Assembly: GCF_000005505.3 (NCBI RefSeq) | Contig: NC_016134.3 | Span: forward strand, 21,218,584-21,282,583 | Direction: 5' to 3' | Origin: Brachypodium distachyon | Taxonomy: Eukaryota; Streptophyta; Magnoliopsida; Poales; Poaceae | Length of the DNA stretch: 64,000 nt | In this document: positions 23,911 through 35,166 of the stretch, one piece after another | Layout: the number at the start of each line of letters is the position of its first letter | Numbering within the stretch: the stretch's first letter is position 1 | Position numbers and translations under genes: made by a program | Notes under the pieces: generated by a model | Databases searched by the model: none | What the model was told of the DNA's origin: nothing | Seen by the model: the letters and a program-made list of their open reading frames with translations, nothing else

Positions 23911-23916
23911 TTTATT
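23911..23916 (-). terminator. Probable pararetroviral poly(A) signal
   Basis: AATAAA on the minus strand lies about 140 bases downstream of the inverted TATA box. In pararetroviruses a poly(A) signal shortly after the cap site is bypassed on the first pass and used on the second, giving terminally redundant RNA. The role here is inferred from position. Confidence 0.55.
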
Positions 23917-24580
23917 ACAGTGGGAAGTGGTACTACTACTACTAGAGAGCAGATAGTTTTCTGGCTAGCTGCCCTGAACTACTTGCTGCTCTGAAGGCTT
24001 GTGTTGTGCTTGATGGTTGTGTGTCCTCCAATGCTGCAAAGAGCCTCCTTATATAGGCAACATGGCTGGCTCAAATAATGCTCCCATGCATTATTTATCT
24101 TACCTTTCTCCATGTACATGATGCACCTCCTTTATAGGTCCTAGGTTTCTTTTATAATCTTTGGATGCATGCATACATGGTGATAAGGGGTCTTTTGGCT
24201 GCCACTTCACTCTTTGGTTGCATACGAACGTGGCTTCTTTCATCTTGGGAGTAGTCTTGCGCTTAAATGATAGTGTCTACGACACAATGCAGCCTTATTG
24301 TCTGCTTCCTTGGCTATTTTTCGTCTACACACCATAAATCATAGGATCCCATGCATTTGTGATCTTGTATGCTGATGATGGGTCTTATATGCCTAATACA
24401 TGTTAGCGATGGCTCTTAAGATTTAATATTTTTAATTATTATTTACTATTATTATTTTTTATTTTTTTTCAGTTTTCAATCATATTCAAATCAAATTATA
24501 TTCTATCAACTATTGGGGTATAGGTGTATATGTTCGGAGGTGTGGTGTATATGTCCTCCCGTCCGAGCATTAAAATTAGC

Positions 24581-27500
24581 ACCGAGCGACCCCCGCCCCG
24601 CACCAAGTCTTCTGCATGCGACGTAACCATATTACGTTGGTTGATTCCAATAGTATGAAAGCACGAGCGCACGTCCCGTTCAGTTTTTCTGCATGCAGCG
24701 TAAGAAATTTACGTCCAGGCTACCCGGCTTTGAAATGAGCGCCCGCTTGTGCTTGCACGAGACGTAAGAAAGTTAGGGTCGATCGAGTGGTTCAGAAGGC
24801 TCTAGTGCTTGCTGTGTAAAATTATTTCGCCGGTGCAGATTCTCATGTGACACAACAAGATTATACTTGCATGCACTGCCCCTTTTATACTAACTAGCCT
24901 CATACTAGGCAGTGTGTACTGCCTTGAGCGAAAGAACTGGCTTGATTAACAAAATAGTGGCAAACAAAATATTTCAAGCATCACTATAGAGGTCAAATTG
25001 AGCAATCCGGGAGCATAATGGAGTGAGACAATATTTTTTTCACAGCAGCAACGAGTACAAGTAAAACGCATGCCTCACTTAACTGCTCAATCACTACAAC
25101 AACAGAAGACAAAAGGTATACACATGATTGTAACTATGCAAGCCCTTTCAGACTCATCATTCCTCCTTCGGCAACACTTCTCTCCATTTGAAACAATGAC
25201 TGCCTGCAAAATTGCCCAATATCCTGCAAATGATAGCATAACACAATGTTACCCAACTCTGTGTTTGCAAGATATTTTTTAAAACTACATCAATATAATT
25301 GAGAAATGCCGCACCTATAAGTTAGTATTTGCACATTCTTGCTTGAGTATCTGTCACGAGACTTGCCGAAACAACAAGACATTAGGTTTCGGATTATATC
25401 ATCATCATTAACGGCAATCATATCTTAGACTCTAAGCATGTCTCGTTTCATCAAACAAAGAGTCAAAGGCTACAATATATATTTTGTCAAACTCACATCT
25501 GATAGTCCAGTGGGCTTTGAATCTTGAACCATACACAAAGTACTTTTGTCCAACCTCCTAACCTGCAGCGTTTGGAATACAAGTAAACAAGTTCTCACCG
25601 GAACAAAATTAACTTCAAGTTTTATTATCCTCAGAATTTCATCAACGTTAAACAAGAGTTAGCATAGCATACCTTACACCATGCTCACAAGTAAAATCAG
25701 TGGAAGTTTATGTCTCTGTAGCTCTCTTAATTTCAAGAATAGAGTAGTCTCAGCTCTGAGCTGTCAGTTTTGACACACGCATCCACAAAGAAAAAAGTCA
25801 AAGTCCAATTTTTCCAAATAGATTAGTACAGATTGTAATTTTGGAACACAAAATTAATCGTAGTTCCAAATACGAAAACAATTATTCAATTAGCAATAAA
25901 TCAACACACAAACTATATATGTACACAATCAAAAACTTATGACACACCTGGTTTACCGGCGATCGCCACACTGCGGCGGCTAATTCCACACGAGCTGCTG
26001 GCGAGGGGAATATCACAACAGTGGGGAGGAGCCGGCCGACGAGGTAGGACTGGGCTGAGCGGCAGACTGGGCGCCGAGGTCGCCGATTAGCCCAACGATG
26101 CGAGTTGTGGGCCGGCGTCTGCGTCGACCTCAGCATCCACCATTGTTCTTCCAAATCCAGCATCATTCCCGCCCTTCACGCCATCGAGCTTGGACCACCT
26201 CGCCCCATCTCGCGTCGCCAGCGCTGACCCTGAAAGAAAATCGGAGCAAGCCCTGTCAACAGAAGTACTACCTTACATGCTATTTATAAACAACTCTTCT
26301 TGACAATAGCACCAGCATGTTCTTGAAACAGATTAGTTAAAAATAATGGTCAGCCACAGCAGCAAAATCAAACTGATAACATTCATGGGCACAACAATCC
26401 GATTTCTCCTAACTTACCAGATTGAATTATGCAACAACTAAGATTGCATAAGTTTTCAGGTCACAAATCTTGTCAGCTTTAGACTTTAGTACACCATTAC
26501 CACCACCATGATAACTAGAAGGCCACCTATGCATTGCAGGTTGAATATCAGAGGAACTGAACATAGGTCCTTACAATATTGCACAAAACGCACATATATT
26601 ACAGCTGAGTTTGTCATGTTCCGGCCATAATTTGAACTAGAAGGCCATATATTACACACATGTTCTGGCCATGTGTGTGTAGTTACAATTTTTTATAGTT
26701 TGAACTCAACAACAACTACTTTCTACACTACCGAAACAATAGACATTTTCTGCATTACTGAAAATCTGCACCTTATGAAAATCTGCATTAGCTTTGTTCA
26801 GTTGGATTGAACAGCAGAAAATGAACCTCTTGAATTCCAGCAGGAGCCTTTTATCGAACAAACCAAATACGAAAAGAAAGGAAAAAAGGAAAGTAGCTGT
26901 ATATCACAAACATAAATGATGTTGGATATACTTCCTTGGGGTCAGCAAGCACACCAACCGTTCCATCGAATACGTCTTCAGACCAGACAATAAAATCTTG
27001 TAAAATTGGTCAGTGTTTCAAGCTTGCAGAGAAGTAAGTAAAGAACAAATCTGCAGTATACCAAAAAAAAAAACATTCTCACGAGCATTCCATCGAACAG
27101 TTGCAAGTCAACTTGATCCAACATGATATTTCTCATGGCTGATGCAATTAACTACGCCATATGTGATCGCATCAAAAAATTTAATCCCAAGACAAGGCAA
27201 AACACGAGCATACAGAGTCCATCGATTCATGCATTTTGCATTGGGCGGCAGCATCGACTTACAGGGTGGAGTCTGCAGAAGCAGCGGCAAGTACGACGGG
27301 ATTGGCCGATGTCGGTGGCCACGATGGCAGCGAGGTTACCGTCGCGGCCGGGGGAGGAGCTGCCGGTGAGGAGGCATCAGAGACGAGCATGTGCGTGTCA
27401 TCGGCGAAGCGCCTGGCCCTGGACGGTCACGTCGTGCGGAGCCAAGGGGCGCCGCCAATCGGGGAGAAGTGGAGGCAGAGGTGGGATCCGCCTTTGCGTT

Positions 27501-28429
27501 GCTGGGACGCGCTTCGCCGGAGGAGAGACGCCGAGCTCTTCGCCGGAGAGAGAGAGACGCAGGCGCTGTCGCCTCCGGTTGATGTCGGGGTTCCTCACGC
27601 TGGACGGTCGTGCCGGGCGAGCCGCCTCGCCCTCACCGAGCACGCGGTGGCCCCAGTCGTCGTCAAGGCGGCCACCGTCGCCTAGGCTCGCCTCTCGCCA
27701 ACTCCACCCGAACCGCAAGCACGATTTGATAACTCCAGCGACATCGGAGCAAGCCCTGTTAGATCCAACCAAATCGAAATTAAAAATAAAATCCAACCAA
27801 ATCGCAACCACGCCGCTGCCTGGCAAGGAGCTGCTCACCCGCCGAGTACGACAGCGACCGCTCGCCGAGGCCACTCGCACGTCGCCGCCGGCCGCAGCGG
27901 TGAAGTCGCGGGAGAGGTCGAGGCGCTGGAGGAGGAGGTCTTGCGCTCGGCGAGCTCGCGGTAGGCCTCCTGCTCGAGCTTGTCGAGCTTCTCCTCGCTC
28001 AGGCCCCAGCCGTCGTCGTTGAAGCCACCGCCTCGGCTGCAACTGCCGGTGCCGCCTAGGGTCGAGCCGGCCCGCCGCGTCACCCGTCGCCGCCACGCAT
28101 CTTCTCTCACGCGCCGCTCCTCTCAGCCGCCACCGACCGTTCCTTCCCGAGCTGCCACTGGCGCCGCCTAGGCTCGCCGCAATTCGTACTGCAGCAGCTC
28201 GCCACTCTAACCGCACGCACGATTTGGGGGTGGTTTCGGGGTTTGGGTTTTTTTCGTGGGGAGGTGGGTTCAAGAGAGAAACGACCGTCGTAAAAGAAAA
28301 AAAAAGGTTACGTTCGATTCAGAGAAAATACGTTCGCGCTGGAATCCGGCTGGTTTGGACCGACCAGCGGCTCGTTGGACCGACCCGGGTGCAGAATAGC
28401 TTATTCTGCACCCAGGTGTATAATAGAGT
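24581..28429. other. Unassigned 3.8-kb segment between the viral block and the Copia right half
   Basis: It is neither Copia nor recognisably viral. The left part (24581-25900) is AT-rich with short ORFs. At 25949-26229 a minus-strand GC-rich stretch looks exon-like, bounded by a TTTCAG-type acceptor and a CAG|GTGTGT-type donor. The part 27240-28200 is strongly GC-rich with long overlapping ORFs on both strands, resembling the 5' coding end of a grass gene. One minus frame around 27900-28110 reads acidic and helical (SEEKLDKLEQEAYRELAER). I do not recognise the parent gene. Captured gene fragments carried by a DNA transposon are possible, but I found no terminal repeats. Confidence 0.4.
28387..28413. 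repeat. 12-bp perfect inverted repeat (hairpin)
   Basis: GGGTGCAGAATA (28387-28398) pairs with TATTCTGCACCC (28402-28413) across a 3-nt loop. It lies 17 bp from the Copia junction and may mark the end of the unassigned segment. No family was assigned. Confidence 0.8.
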
Positions 28430-28447
28430 TATATATATATATATATA
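28430..28447. repeat. (TA)n microsatellite at the right insertion junction
   Basis: Nine TA units join the unassigned segment to the Copia RT sequence. The left junction near 15830-15838 is also TA-rich. Pararetroviral integrations in grasses are known to favour such AT dinucleotide tracts. Confidence 0.9.
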
Positions 28448-28860
28448 AGTATCAAGTGAACCATGCAAGTATGCTGTAATAACATCCATTAGATGTAATT
28501 TAAGATTTTTTTTTATTGCCAGACTAATAAGATATCTAAAAGTCGTTGCATCCATCACAGGAGAGTATGTTTTTTCATAATCAATTCCCGGTCTTTGGGA
28601 GAATCCTTGGGCAACTAATGGTGCCTTGTATCTCATAATTTCCCTTTCTCATTTCGCTTTCGCACAAAGACCCACTTGTAACCAACAGGTTTCATACAAC
28701 AAGTGTGCGGGTTATGGGTCCGAAGACTTCTCTTTTTGTAAGAGAATTTAATTCTGCTTGAATTGCATCTTTCCATCTTGGCCAATCTTGTCTTTTCTTG
28801 CATTCCTCGACCGATCGAGGTTCATGATCCTTAGTTTCATCCATAATTTCTAGCGCTAGA
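28448..28860 (-). pseudogene. Copia RT N-terminal segment
   Basis: The minus frame 28636-28448 has the segments YKAPLVAQGFSQRPGIDYE and TYSPVMDATTFRYL, standard for the start of Copia RTs, and breaks off at the (TA)n tract. Upstream (28860-28640) the sequence still encodes the preceding region in a broken frame. Its continuation is at 15838 on the other side of the insertion. Confidence 0.9.
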
Positions 28861-30717
28861 TGATGACTTTGTCACGGTTCCAATTTTTTCCTGACATGAC
28901 ATAGTTTAATGAGATCTCATTTTCTAAAGAATCAGGTACCTTTGTCTCTTCTATAGCAATAGCATTTGTCATGTCTACAATCTCCTCGGGAGATTTTTCT
29001 TGGTTTATTATTTCCTCGGATTGACCATCTTGATCCTTTGCTCCCTTTCTTTTCCGAGGATTTTTATCTTTGGAACCCAATGGTCTACCTCGTTTCATGT
29101 TAGGTTTTGATTCATTTGCGGTAGACGGTTGCCCATGTTGGACATCAATTCTTTCAGGAGCATTAGCAGCTGGAATATATGACTTTGTCACTCTTTTTAA
29201 GTCTGTGAAAGCGTCTGGCAAATTATTCGCTAAGCTTTGTAAATGAATGATCCTTTGAACTTCTTGCTCACATAGGTTTGTACGAGGATCAAAGTGAGAT
29301 AGTGATAATTCATTCCAGCTTATTTCTTTATTTAGCTGCTTATCCTCTCCCCCTGTTGTTGGGAAATTTGACTCATCAAAATGACAATCAGCAAATCTTA
29401 CTGTAAATACATCTCCTGTTGATGGTTCAAGATATTTTATTATAGAAGGGGACTCATATCCAACATATATTCCCAACCTTCTTTGAGGTCCCATCTGTGT
29501 GCCCTTTGGTGGAGCAATTGGGACATACACCGCACATCCAAAGATTCTTAGATGGGAAATATTAGCCTCTTTGCCAAAAACCAACTGTACAGGGGAAGAA
29601 CTATGGTAACTTGTTTGGCCTGATGCGAATTAATGCTGCTGCATGCAAAATAGCATGTCCCCATGCTGACATTGGGAGTTTTGACTTCGCTATTAATTGG
29701 AGACGTTTAATAAATGTCTCAGCACGGCCATTCTATGTATGAACATGTGCAACCGGATGTTCAAGACTTAGTTCAATCGGCATGCAGTACTCATTGAAGC
29801 TTTTTGATGTAAATTCACCGGCATTATCCAGGCACATAGTTTTGATCGGATTATCTGGAAACTGAGCTCTTACTTGATTATTTGAGCCAACAGCCGCGCA
29901 AATGCTAGATTGCGAGTTGATAGTAAGGAGACGTGAGACCATCTAGTTGATGCATCAATTAAAACCATAAAATATCTAAATGGCCCACTTGGTGGATGAA
30001 TTGGTCCACATATATCTCCTTGTATGCGCTCCAGAAAAGCGAGGGACTGATGTCCAATTTTAGCCGGTGATGGGCGCATAATCAGTTTCCCTTGAGAGCA
30101 TGCGATGCATGGGAAGTCATTCGATTGGAGAACCTTTTCGTTCTTTAGTTCATGCCCGCATGAACTATTAATAATTTTTCACATCATTACTGATCGGGAT
30201 GGCCTAGCCGGTCATGCAATATAATAAAATTGCTATGGTTGGTGAACTTCGGTTCCACCACCATATATGACTCATTCCTTTTGAGACTTGTATAGTATAA
30301 ACCAGAAGATAATTCTGGTAATTTCTCCAACACATATTTTTTCCCTGATGACATCTTTGCAATGTTGAGGTACTCCACATTACCCTCACACATTGTCTCT
30401 ATATGATAGCCATTTCGGCGTATATCTTTAAAGCTCAACAAATTTCTTTGAGACTTTGGGGAATAAAGTGCTTCATTTATGTCTACCTTTGTCCCACAAG
30501 GTAACATTATTGTGGCTCTTCCTGAGCCCTCTATCAATTTAGCACTTCTAGATATTGTATTAACAACTGCCTCATGTACCACAAGGTACGAAAAATATAC
30601 TTTACTATTTATTATGGTATGCGTTGTTGCACTGTCTATAAGACATATATCTTCTTCTTTCGGAAGATCTTGAGCTAAAGAGTTTTCCATATATACTTCA
30701 AAAGAAACATATACCAA
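28856..30717 (-). pseudogene. Copia protease and integrase (broken)
   Basis: The frame 30717-30187 holds the protease (DSATTHTI) and the pre-integrase His region (HDRLGHP). The frames 30079-29870 and 29942-29733 hold the integrase core with catalytic Asp residues in the segments IQGDICGPI and CLDNAGEFTS. The frame 29584-28856 holds the integrase C-terminus (FGKEANISHLRIFGC) and an acidic linker before RT. Breaks include an in-frame TAG near 29733 and frameshifts near 29590 and 30180. Integrase would insert the cDNA; this copy is inactive. Confidence 0.9.
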
Positions 30718-30902
30718 TAAATATTAGTTTATTAGAATAAATTTATTAAATACTAAGCAATTACATGCATGAGTATTAAACACATATATGAATTTATTCT
30801 GTAGCAAAGGAAGTTACAACATACTTAACTCTTATTGTAATTAAGACATATTTATTCTTATGTGGACTAGAAAGTTACGATATAAATTATTCTTGAATGA
30901 AG

Positions 30903-31651
30903 AAATCAGAAACTTCCAATACTTTGGTGTTCGGCAGTTTCGTGCCCAATGGGGTTTTCCTCCACAACGATGGCATGGATATTCAGTTTTATCCATTTCA
31001 CGATTTTCTTTATCTCTCTTTTCTTGTCTTTCATGAGGTCTAGTTGTGTTCTTGAAGCGAACACTATAATTTCCTCTACCACGACCTCGGCCACGTCCAC
31101 GTCCTCTATTTTGGTAATCATATCTTGTCGCATTCGCTTCAGGGAATGAACTAGAACCACTTGGGCGTGACTCATGGTTTTCATCAAAAGCTCATTGTTT
31201 TGTTCAGCCACAAGCAAACAAGAAATAAGTTTAGAATATTTATTGAATCCTTTCTCACGGTATTGCTGCTGAGGCAGCACATTTGATGCATGGAATGTAG
31301 AGAATGTTTTCTCTAGCATCTCTTCATTTGTTATTATTTTCTCCACACAACAGTAACAGTGATGTGGCTGAATTGTATTCAGAAACACTTTTGTAGTCTT
31401 GCAACCTTAGGTGCAACTACTCATAACGAGCTTTAGGGAGGATCACTGTTTTCTGATGATCAAATCTTTCTTTTAGTTTGTTCCAAAGAACAAATCCAAA
31501 GCCTTAGCTTTATCTTGGCTAGATGCATTTTTTTTATCGCATCACCAAGTCCATTGGCATTCAAGTGAGTTTCAGCATCTAGCACCCATGACAAGTAATT
31601 CTTGTCTGAAATATCCAGAGTCGTGAAATCAAGCTTGGCAAGATTCAACAT
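30903..31651 (-). pseudogene. Copia gag with CCHC zinc knuckle (broken)
   Basis: The N-terminal part (31651-31460) has the LDFTTLDISDKNYLSW segment typical of plant Copia gag. After frame breaks, the C-terminal part carries a C-x2-C-x4-H-x4-C knuckle near 30920-30965. An AT-rich stretch of about 185 bp (30718-30902) separates it from the protease frame and encodes nothing visible. Confidence 0.85.
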
Positions 31652-31817
31652 AGTAAACTACAAAATATATAGATTGCAAAATTCAAACAATCCCGCAAGA
31701 ACAAAATATAGAAACAAATACAAAGAATAATGTCTTACCCCAAATATAACATTACGATCAACGAAAAGTTTCTTACCTAGTTCTTGATAGCTTTTAGAGA
31801 CAGTCGTGCTGATAACG

Positions 31818-32046
31818 TGTTATAAAATAATTAGTTGTAATGTAAGGGAATATATAGAATGGAGAGAGTGAGAGATGAAATTGGAAATTCTTATTGCCTT
31901 TTCAATACATAAGCTCTCATATATATAGCCATACATGTAAGATGGAGTGACAAGCATTGATGCTAGGAGAGTTACGCCATTAAACTAGAACGTTATAACT
32001 TTGATGGTATTGGGGTTATGGACATCCACATTTATATTTCATAACA
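31818..32046 (-). repeat. 5' LTR of the nested Copia element (229 bp)
   Basis: It begins TGTTATAAAATAATTAG and ends TTTCATAACA. It differs from the left LTR at seven positions plus a 3-bp indel. The bases left of it (TCGTGCTGATAACG) read as a primer-binding-site region on the minus strand. Confidence 0.95.
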
Positions 32047-33711
32047 CACATAATTTACTCTTCTCCCCACATGACACAACCTGCTACTGATGACAAGGCC
32101 TGAAACTGAATTAATTGAGCTACTGTATGCATGCATACTCCGATCTTATTTAGTTTACCAAACCATCCAAGTGGTTACTCATAGCCATTAAAAAGAATCT
32201 TTAATCAACGTGTTATTAAACTACAAAAACATAAAAGCTATCTGTCTCTCTAACTCTTTTTCTCTGTAGCTTAACTTCTGAAATCAGAGCACAGCTTCTC
32301 TCATGTTGGACCAAACCATCCAAGTGGCGCATAGTAGCAAGAAATTGAGATCAAGCATCTCTCTTGTTGGACTAAGTTGAGATCTGGCAACATCTCCTCT
32401 CCTGTCAAGTAAGGAGCAAAAGGTAAGTCGTCTACCTTTGTCACTTTTAATCTTTGTTCAAGTAATAGTAATCAAAAGGCACCAGTCATATTAAATACAG
32501 AGCACATGTTAGATTAAAAGCTAGTACAAGGAATATATTAAAAGTACATGACGAAGCAACCACAAAAAAGATAGACGGCTAGAAAATCCTAAAAAAAAGC
32601 AAAACTTCTTACCATCGATTTGATCCATTATCAAATTAGAACCATCCGATCTTCTTTTAACCTAACAAAGGATGGAAAATCTGCATGTCCCTCTCCAACA
32701 TCCCAGGCTCCCAGCGACGGCTGACGCGCTACTCTCTGTCCTTCTCCTCCCTCCACCCCCCCTCCCCCACCAACCAGCATGGTGCCACCGTTCGAGATTT
32801 ACCTCCCCAGGAGAAGATTTCGTTCGAATCGAAACCGAATCGAGCTCTCGAGGGACAGCGTCAGCACACCTACTTCACCAACTATTGACAAGGCCCAAGA
32901 CCACAAGACGGATGGGCCAGCATCAAGGCCCAAGAGAGCAACTCGACTACCTGTGTGGCTTGCAAGCTAAGATTGGGTCTGAGTACCTTGTAACCACATT
33001 CCTATTTAGTTAGGGTTGTGTCTATCGTTGTAACTTGGCTTTGAACTAACGACCGGACGGACGGAATAGCTGTGAGGGTGGATGAGAGGAACAGCCACCG
33101 CAACAATATTCCTTGTTCTTGCTCATGGTTAGATCGCTAGGTAGCCTGAATCTTACAGACAGCAGCAGGGAGTAGCGGCGAGAGAGGGGTCCTCCCTCCA
33201 CTCTTCGGTTATTCAGTTAATATATATACAAGGAAGCTGAGAGGTCATGGCACATCCCCAGTCAGCGCCTCCTCCATGGCCACGGCGGACTCGATCCTTA
33301 ATGAAGCACGTGGTTGCAGCACAGCCATACTGAAGTGCCGGTATTCTCCTTTTACAGCCATACTGCAGTGCTGGTATTCTCCTTTTGACAGCCATACTAC
33401 AGTGAAACGTGTTCTCTTCTCCTTTTGATAAGCATTTTTTCCGTTTGATTTGGTTGCAGGTATTCTCCTGGTGTTCTGCCATAGGATGAGGCGTTTTCGT
33501 TTAACTGGATGCAGGTGTATTATAACAGGACAAGGCTTCTAATCTGCAGGAACTGATAGATTCATATTCTTTTTCATCAACAGAGCAAAGCATGAGATTT
33601 TTCAAAAGAAGATTCGACAATGCCCAATCATGCAAATCAAAACATGCGAGTAAATGGTGCATCTCCTTAATGAAGGCAATATTGATGAACTATGCAGCAC
33701 CGGTACAGGTA
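32047..33711. other. Intergenic, with possible decayed retroelement sequence
   Basis: AT-rich up to about 32650. At 32672-33013 a GC-rich plus-strand ORF of 113 codons ends in sequence that looks like the proline/arginine-rich C-terminal end of an LTR-element polyprotein, but the match is too weak to name. No LTR boundary was found. No host gene is recognised. Confidence 0.4.
33321..33427. repeat. Three degenerate tandem copies of a 33-40 bp unit
   Basis: Units start ACAGCCATACTGAAGTG, ACAGCCATACTGCAGTG and ACAGCCATACTACAGTG at about 33321, 33354 and 33388, and each ends in TTCTCCTTTT. No function is apparent. Confidence 0.85.
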
Positions 33712-34610
33712 TCATAGGGGAAAGGTGTCCGATCTTTCGATGAGAAGGTAGCTATCGATTATGGTGGAGGTCGACGTTGACGAATCGACTACAAACGTGC
33801 GAGACGTTGCGCCTTTAGCGATCAGTACACCAACTTCCGAGGTTATTGACCACGTCGGAGCTAGATCAACCTGATCACGAAGGATTAATTCCTGCAAGCA
33901 ACCGAAGAACTGGCAAGAATGATAGATGCAATCAAGATATTGCGAATAAAGATGAAACTTTATAGATGGGATTCTGCAAGCGCGTAGTACAAAAGGTCGA
34001 TTTGACACTAATGGGGGTATATATGGGGGAATAGAGGGGTATGCGGCCAGCCTTGGGAAAAAAGGCCGAAAACCCTCCCTAAGTCAATTTCCTTAACCTA
34101 CACGGACTCTAAAAGTTCAGCCCCTTTAAGTGGACGACAATTACATAGGCCTGGCCCAAACTTAAAGGTGACGGATGGACGAAATTATGAAGTAGCAAGC
34201 TCTATATTTCGTCCACGTCTTCCTCATATATTATGGTGGCTTTAAAGTTCTGAAATCTCCAGTGGTGGCGTCATCTTGAACCCTCACACGCTTGCTGCCA
34301 TCCTCTCCATGCATGATCATGCTCCAGTGCTTGTCCCTCTCATCCATGCTAGGTCCATCATTTCTAAGTGTAACATACACATCTGATTTAGCCAGCATCA
34401 TATTCTCATGTATGTGAGGAATCGTTTCAAGAAACGAAAGTACATGATAATTAAGTTGGCGTGCATGAGCTCTTGTGAGAGGTCCTTCTATTGTGGCTGT
34501 AGGTGCAGCGGTTGTATCATCATGTGGGATGTTCTCATCAAGGTACAACACGGAGATGTGTCAATTTTCCAAATTGCAGATTGCATTATCCTTATCCATC
34601 ATCTTTCATC
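33712..34610 (-). mobile_element. Gypsy fragment: LTR plus polyprotein C-terminus
   Basis: The LTR-like part (33712 to about 34225) shares the CCGATCTTTCGATGAGA start region and the following blocks with the LTRs at 7963 and 44447, with substantial divergence. Immediately right, a minus ORF (34551-34231) contains GPLTRAHARQLNYHV, a segment typical of the C-terminal end of grass Gypsy polyproteins, placed just ahead of the 3' LTR. The element is truncated to the right. Confidence 0.75.
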
Positions 34611-35054
34611 TTTCTAGCTCAAATTTCTCATCAACCACTAAATTTATTGGGATAAGTTTCTTGATCTTAGTTCTTCCTCACCTAGGTCAACAACTCAAGA
34701 TATGTTACACGACACATCTTCTTTTTAATTTTTCCAATATATGCTATTCAACATTGGTACAACGTGACAGTTTGAAAGGCAGTTCTGACTTTCACTATTA
34801 TTCTGCTGCATATATAACACCAATGATAACCACTATGTGCAGTTAGTTGCTTGGTCTTATCGGTTTTTCTACTTTCAAACTGCTTATTATTATACAATAG
34901 AGAACATGTTCAAACCTGAAGTTAAAAGGGCAAGCTCAAGCTCAACTTTTCATAAGCGGAGAACACGCATCTTCTATTTAGGACGTGGGCCAGATAAATC
35001 GCTGCAGCAAAATATCAAAAATCATGTTGGATTTTGTTCTGATATTAACTGCTA

Positions 35055-35166
35055 CTCCCTCCGATCCTAAATTGTTGTCGCAATATTACATGTATCTAGA
35101 CATGTTTTAAGAATAGATACATTCATATTTGATCAAATTTGAGTCAAGAATTTAGGATCAGAGAGA
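35055..35166. mobile_element. Stowaway MITE (112 bp)
   Basis: It starts CTCCCTCCGATCCTAAATTG and ends with a degenerate complement (TTTAGGATCAGAGAGA), flanked by TA at 35053-35054 and 35167-35168. Confidence 0.88.

Larger units (their letters stand above)
15839..24580. mobile_element. Endogenous pararetrovirus, tungrovirus-like (family Caulimoviridae), defective
   Basis: An AT-rich block carries, on the plus strand, fragments in the order ORF I end, ORF II, movement protein, coat protein, zinc knuckle and Cys-rich region, protease, RT/RNase H, and a fourth ORF after pol. This is followed by an inverted copy of the intergenic region, leader, primer-binding site and ORF I start. There is no integrase and there are no LTRs. 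A fourth ORF after pol and the Cys-rich motif spacing point to the badnavirus/tungrovirus side of the family, with tungrovirus order. It sits in a TA-rich stretch of the Copia RT gene. At least eight stops or frameshifts interrupt the coding regions, so it is a fossil copy. Confidence 0.9.
23198..24580 (-). other. Inverted pararetroviral segment: promoter, leader, primer site, ORF I start
   Basis: Read on the minus strand from 24580, the order is the intergenic region, TATA box (about 24056-24049), a long leader with an AATAAA signal, the tRNA-Met-type primer site (23338-23327), and then coding sequence resembling ORF I down to about 23129. The stretch 23952-24576 repeats 22409-23025 in inverted orientation. 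The leader-specific part 23198-23951 exists only in this arm. A long leader with the primer site near its end is normal for caulimovirid pregenomic RNA. Confidence 0.88.
13552..32046 (-). mobile_element. Copia LTR retrotransposon expanded by nested insertions
   Basis: Two near-identical short LTRs (13552-13777 and 31818-32046) in the same orientation bracket an element coding on the minus strand. Flanking 5-mers are CACAG and CACAT. Reading right to left, the order is gag, protease, integrase, RT, RNase H, the Copia order. The coding region is interrupted twice: by a solo LTR at 14793-15503 and by the block 15839-28429 containing an endogenous pararetrovirus. Removing both leaves about 5.2 kb, a normal Copia length. 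LTR divergence is 7 substitutions plus one 3-bp indel over about 226 bp. Confidence 0.93.

Noticed and set aside
27123..28022. Plus-strand ORF of 299 codons
   Set aside because: It is a low-complexity Arg/Pro/Ala product of a GC-rich stretch, open in other frames too. Minus-strand exon signals look more plausible.
28387..28413. Hairpin considered as a Helitron 3' end
   Set aside because: No CTRR within the usual distance on the plus strand. On the minus strand CTGG comes 19 bases after the hairpin, too far.
33321..33427. Regularly spaced repeats considered as a CRISPR-like array
   Set aside because: Only three degenerate units with no distinct spacers, in a plant genome.
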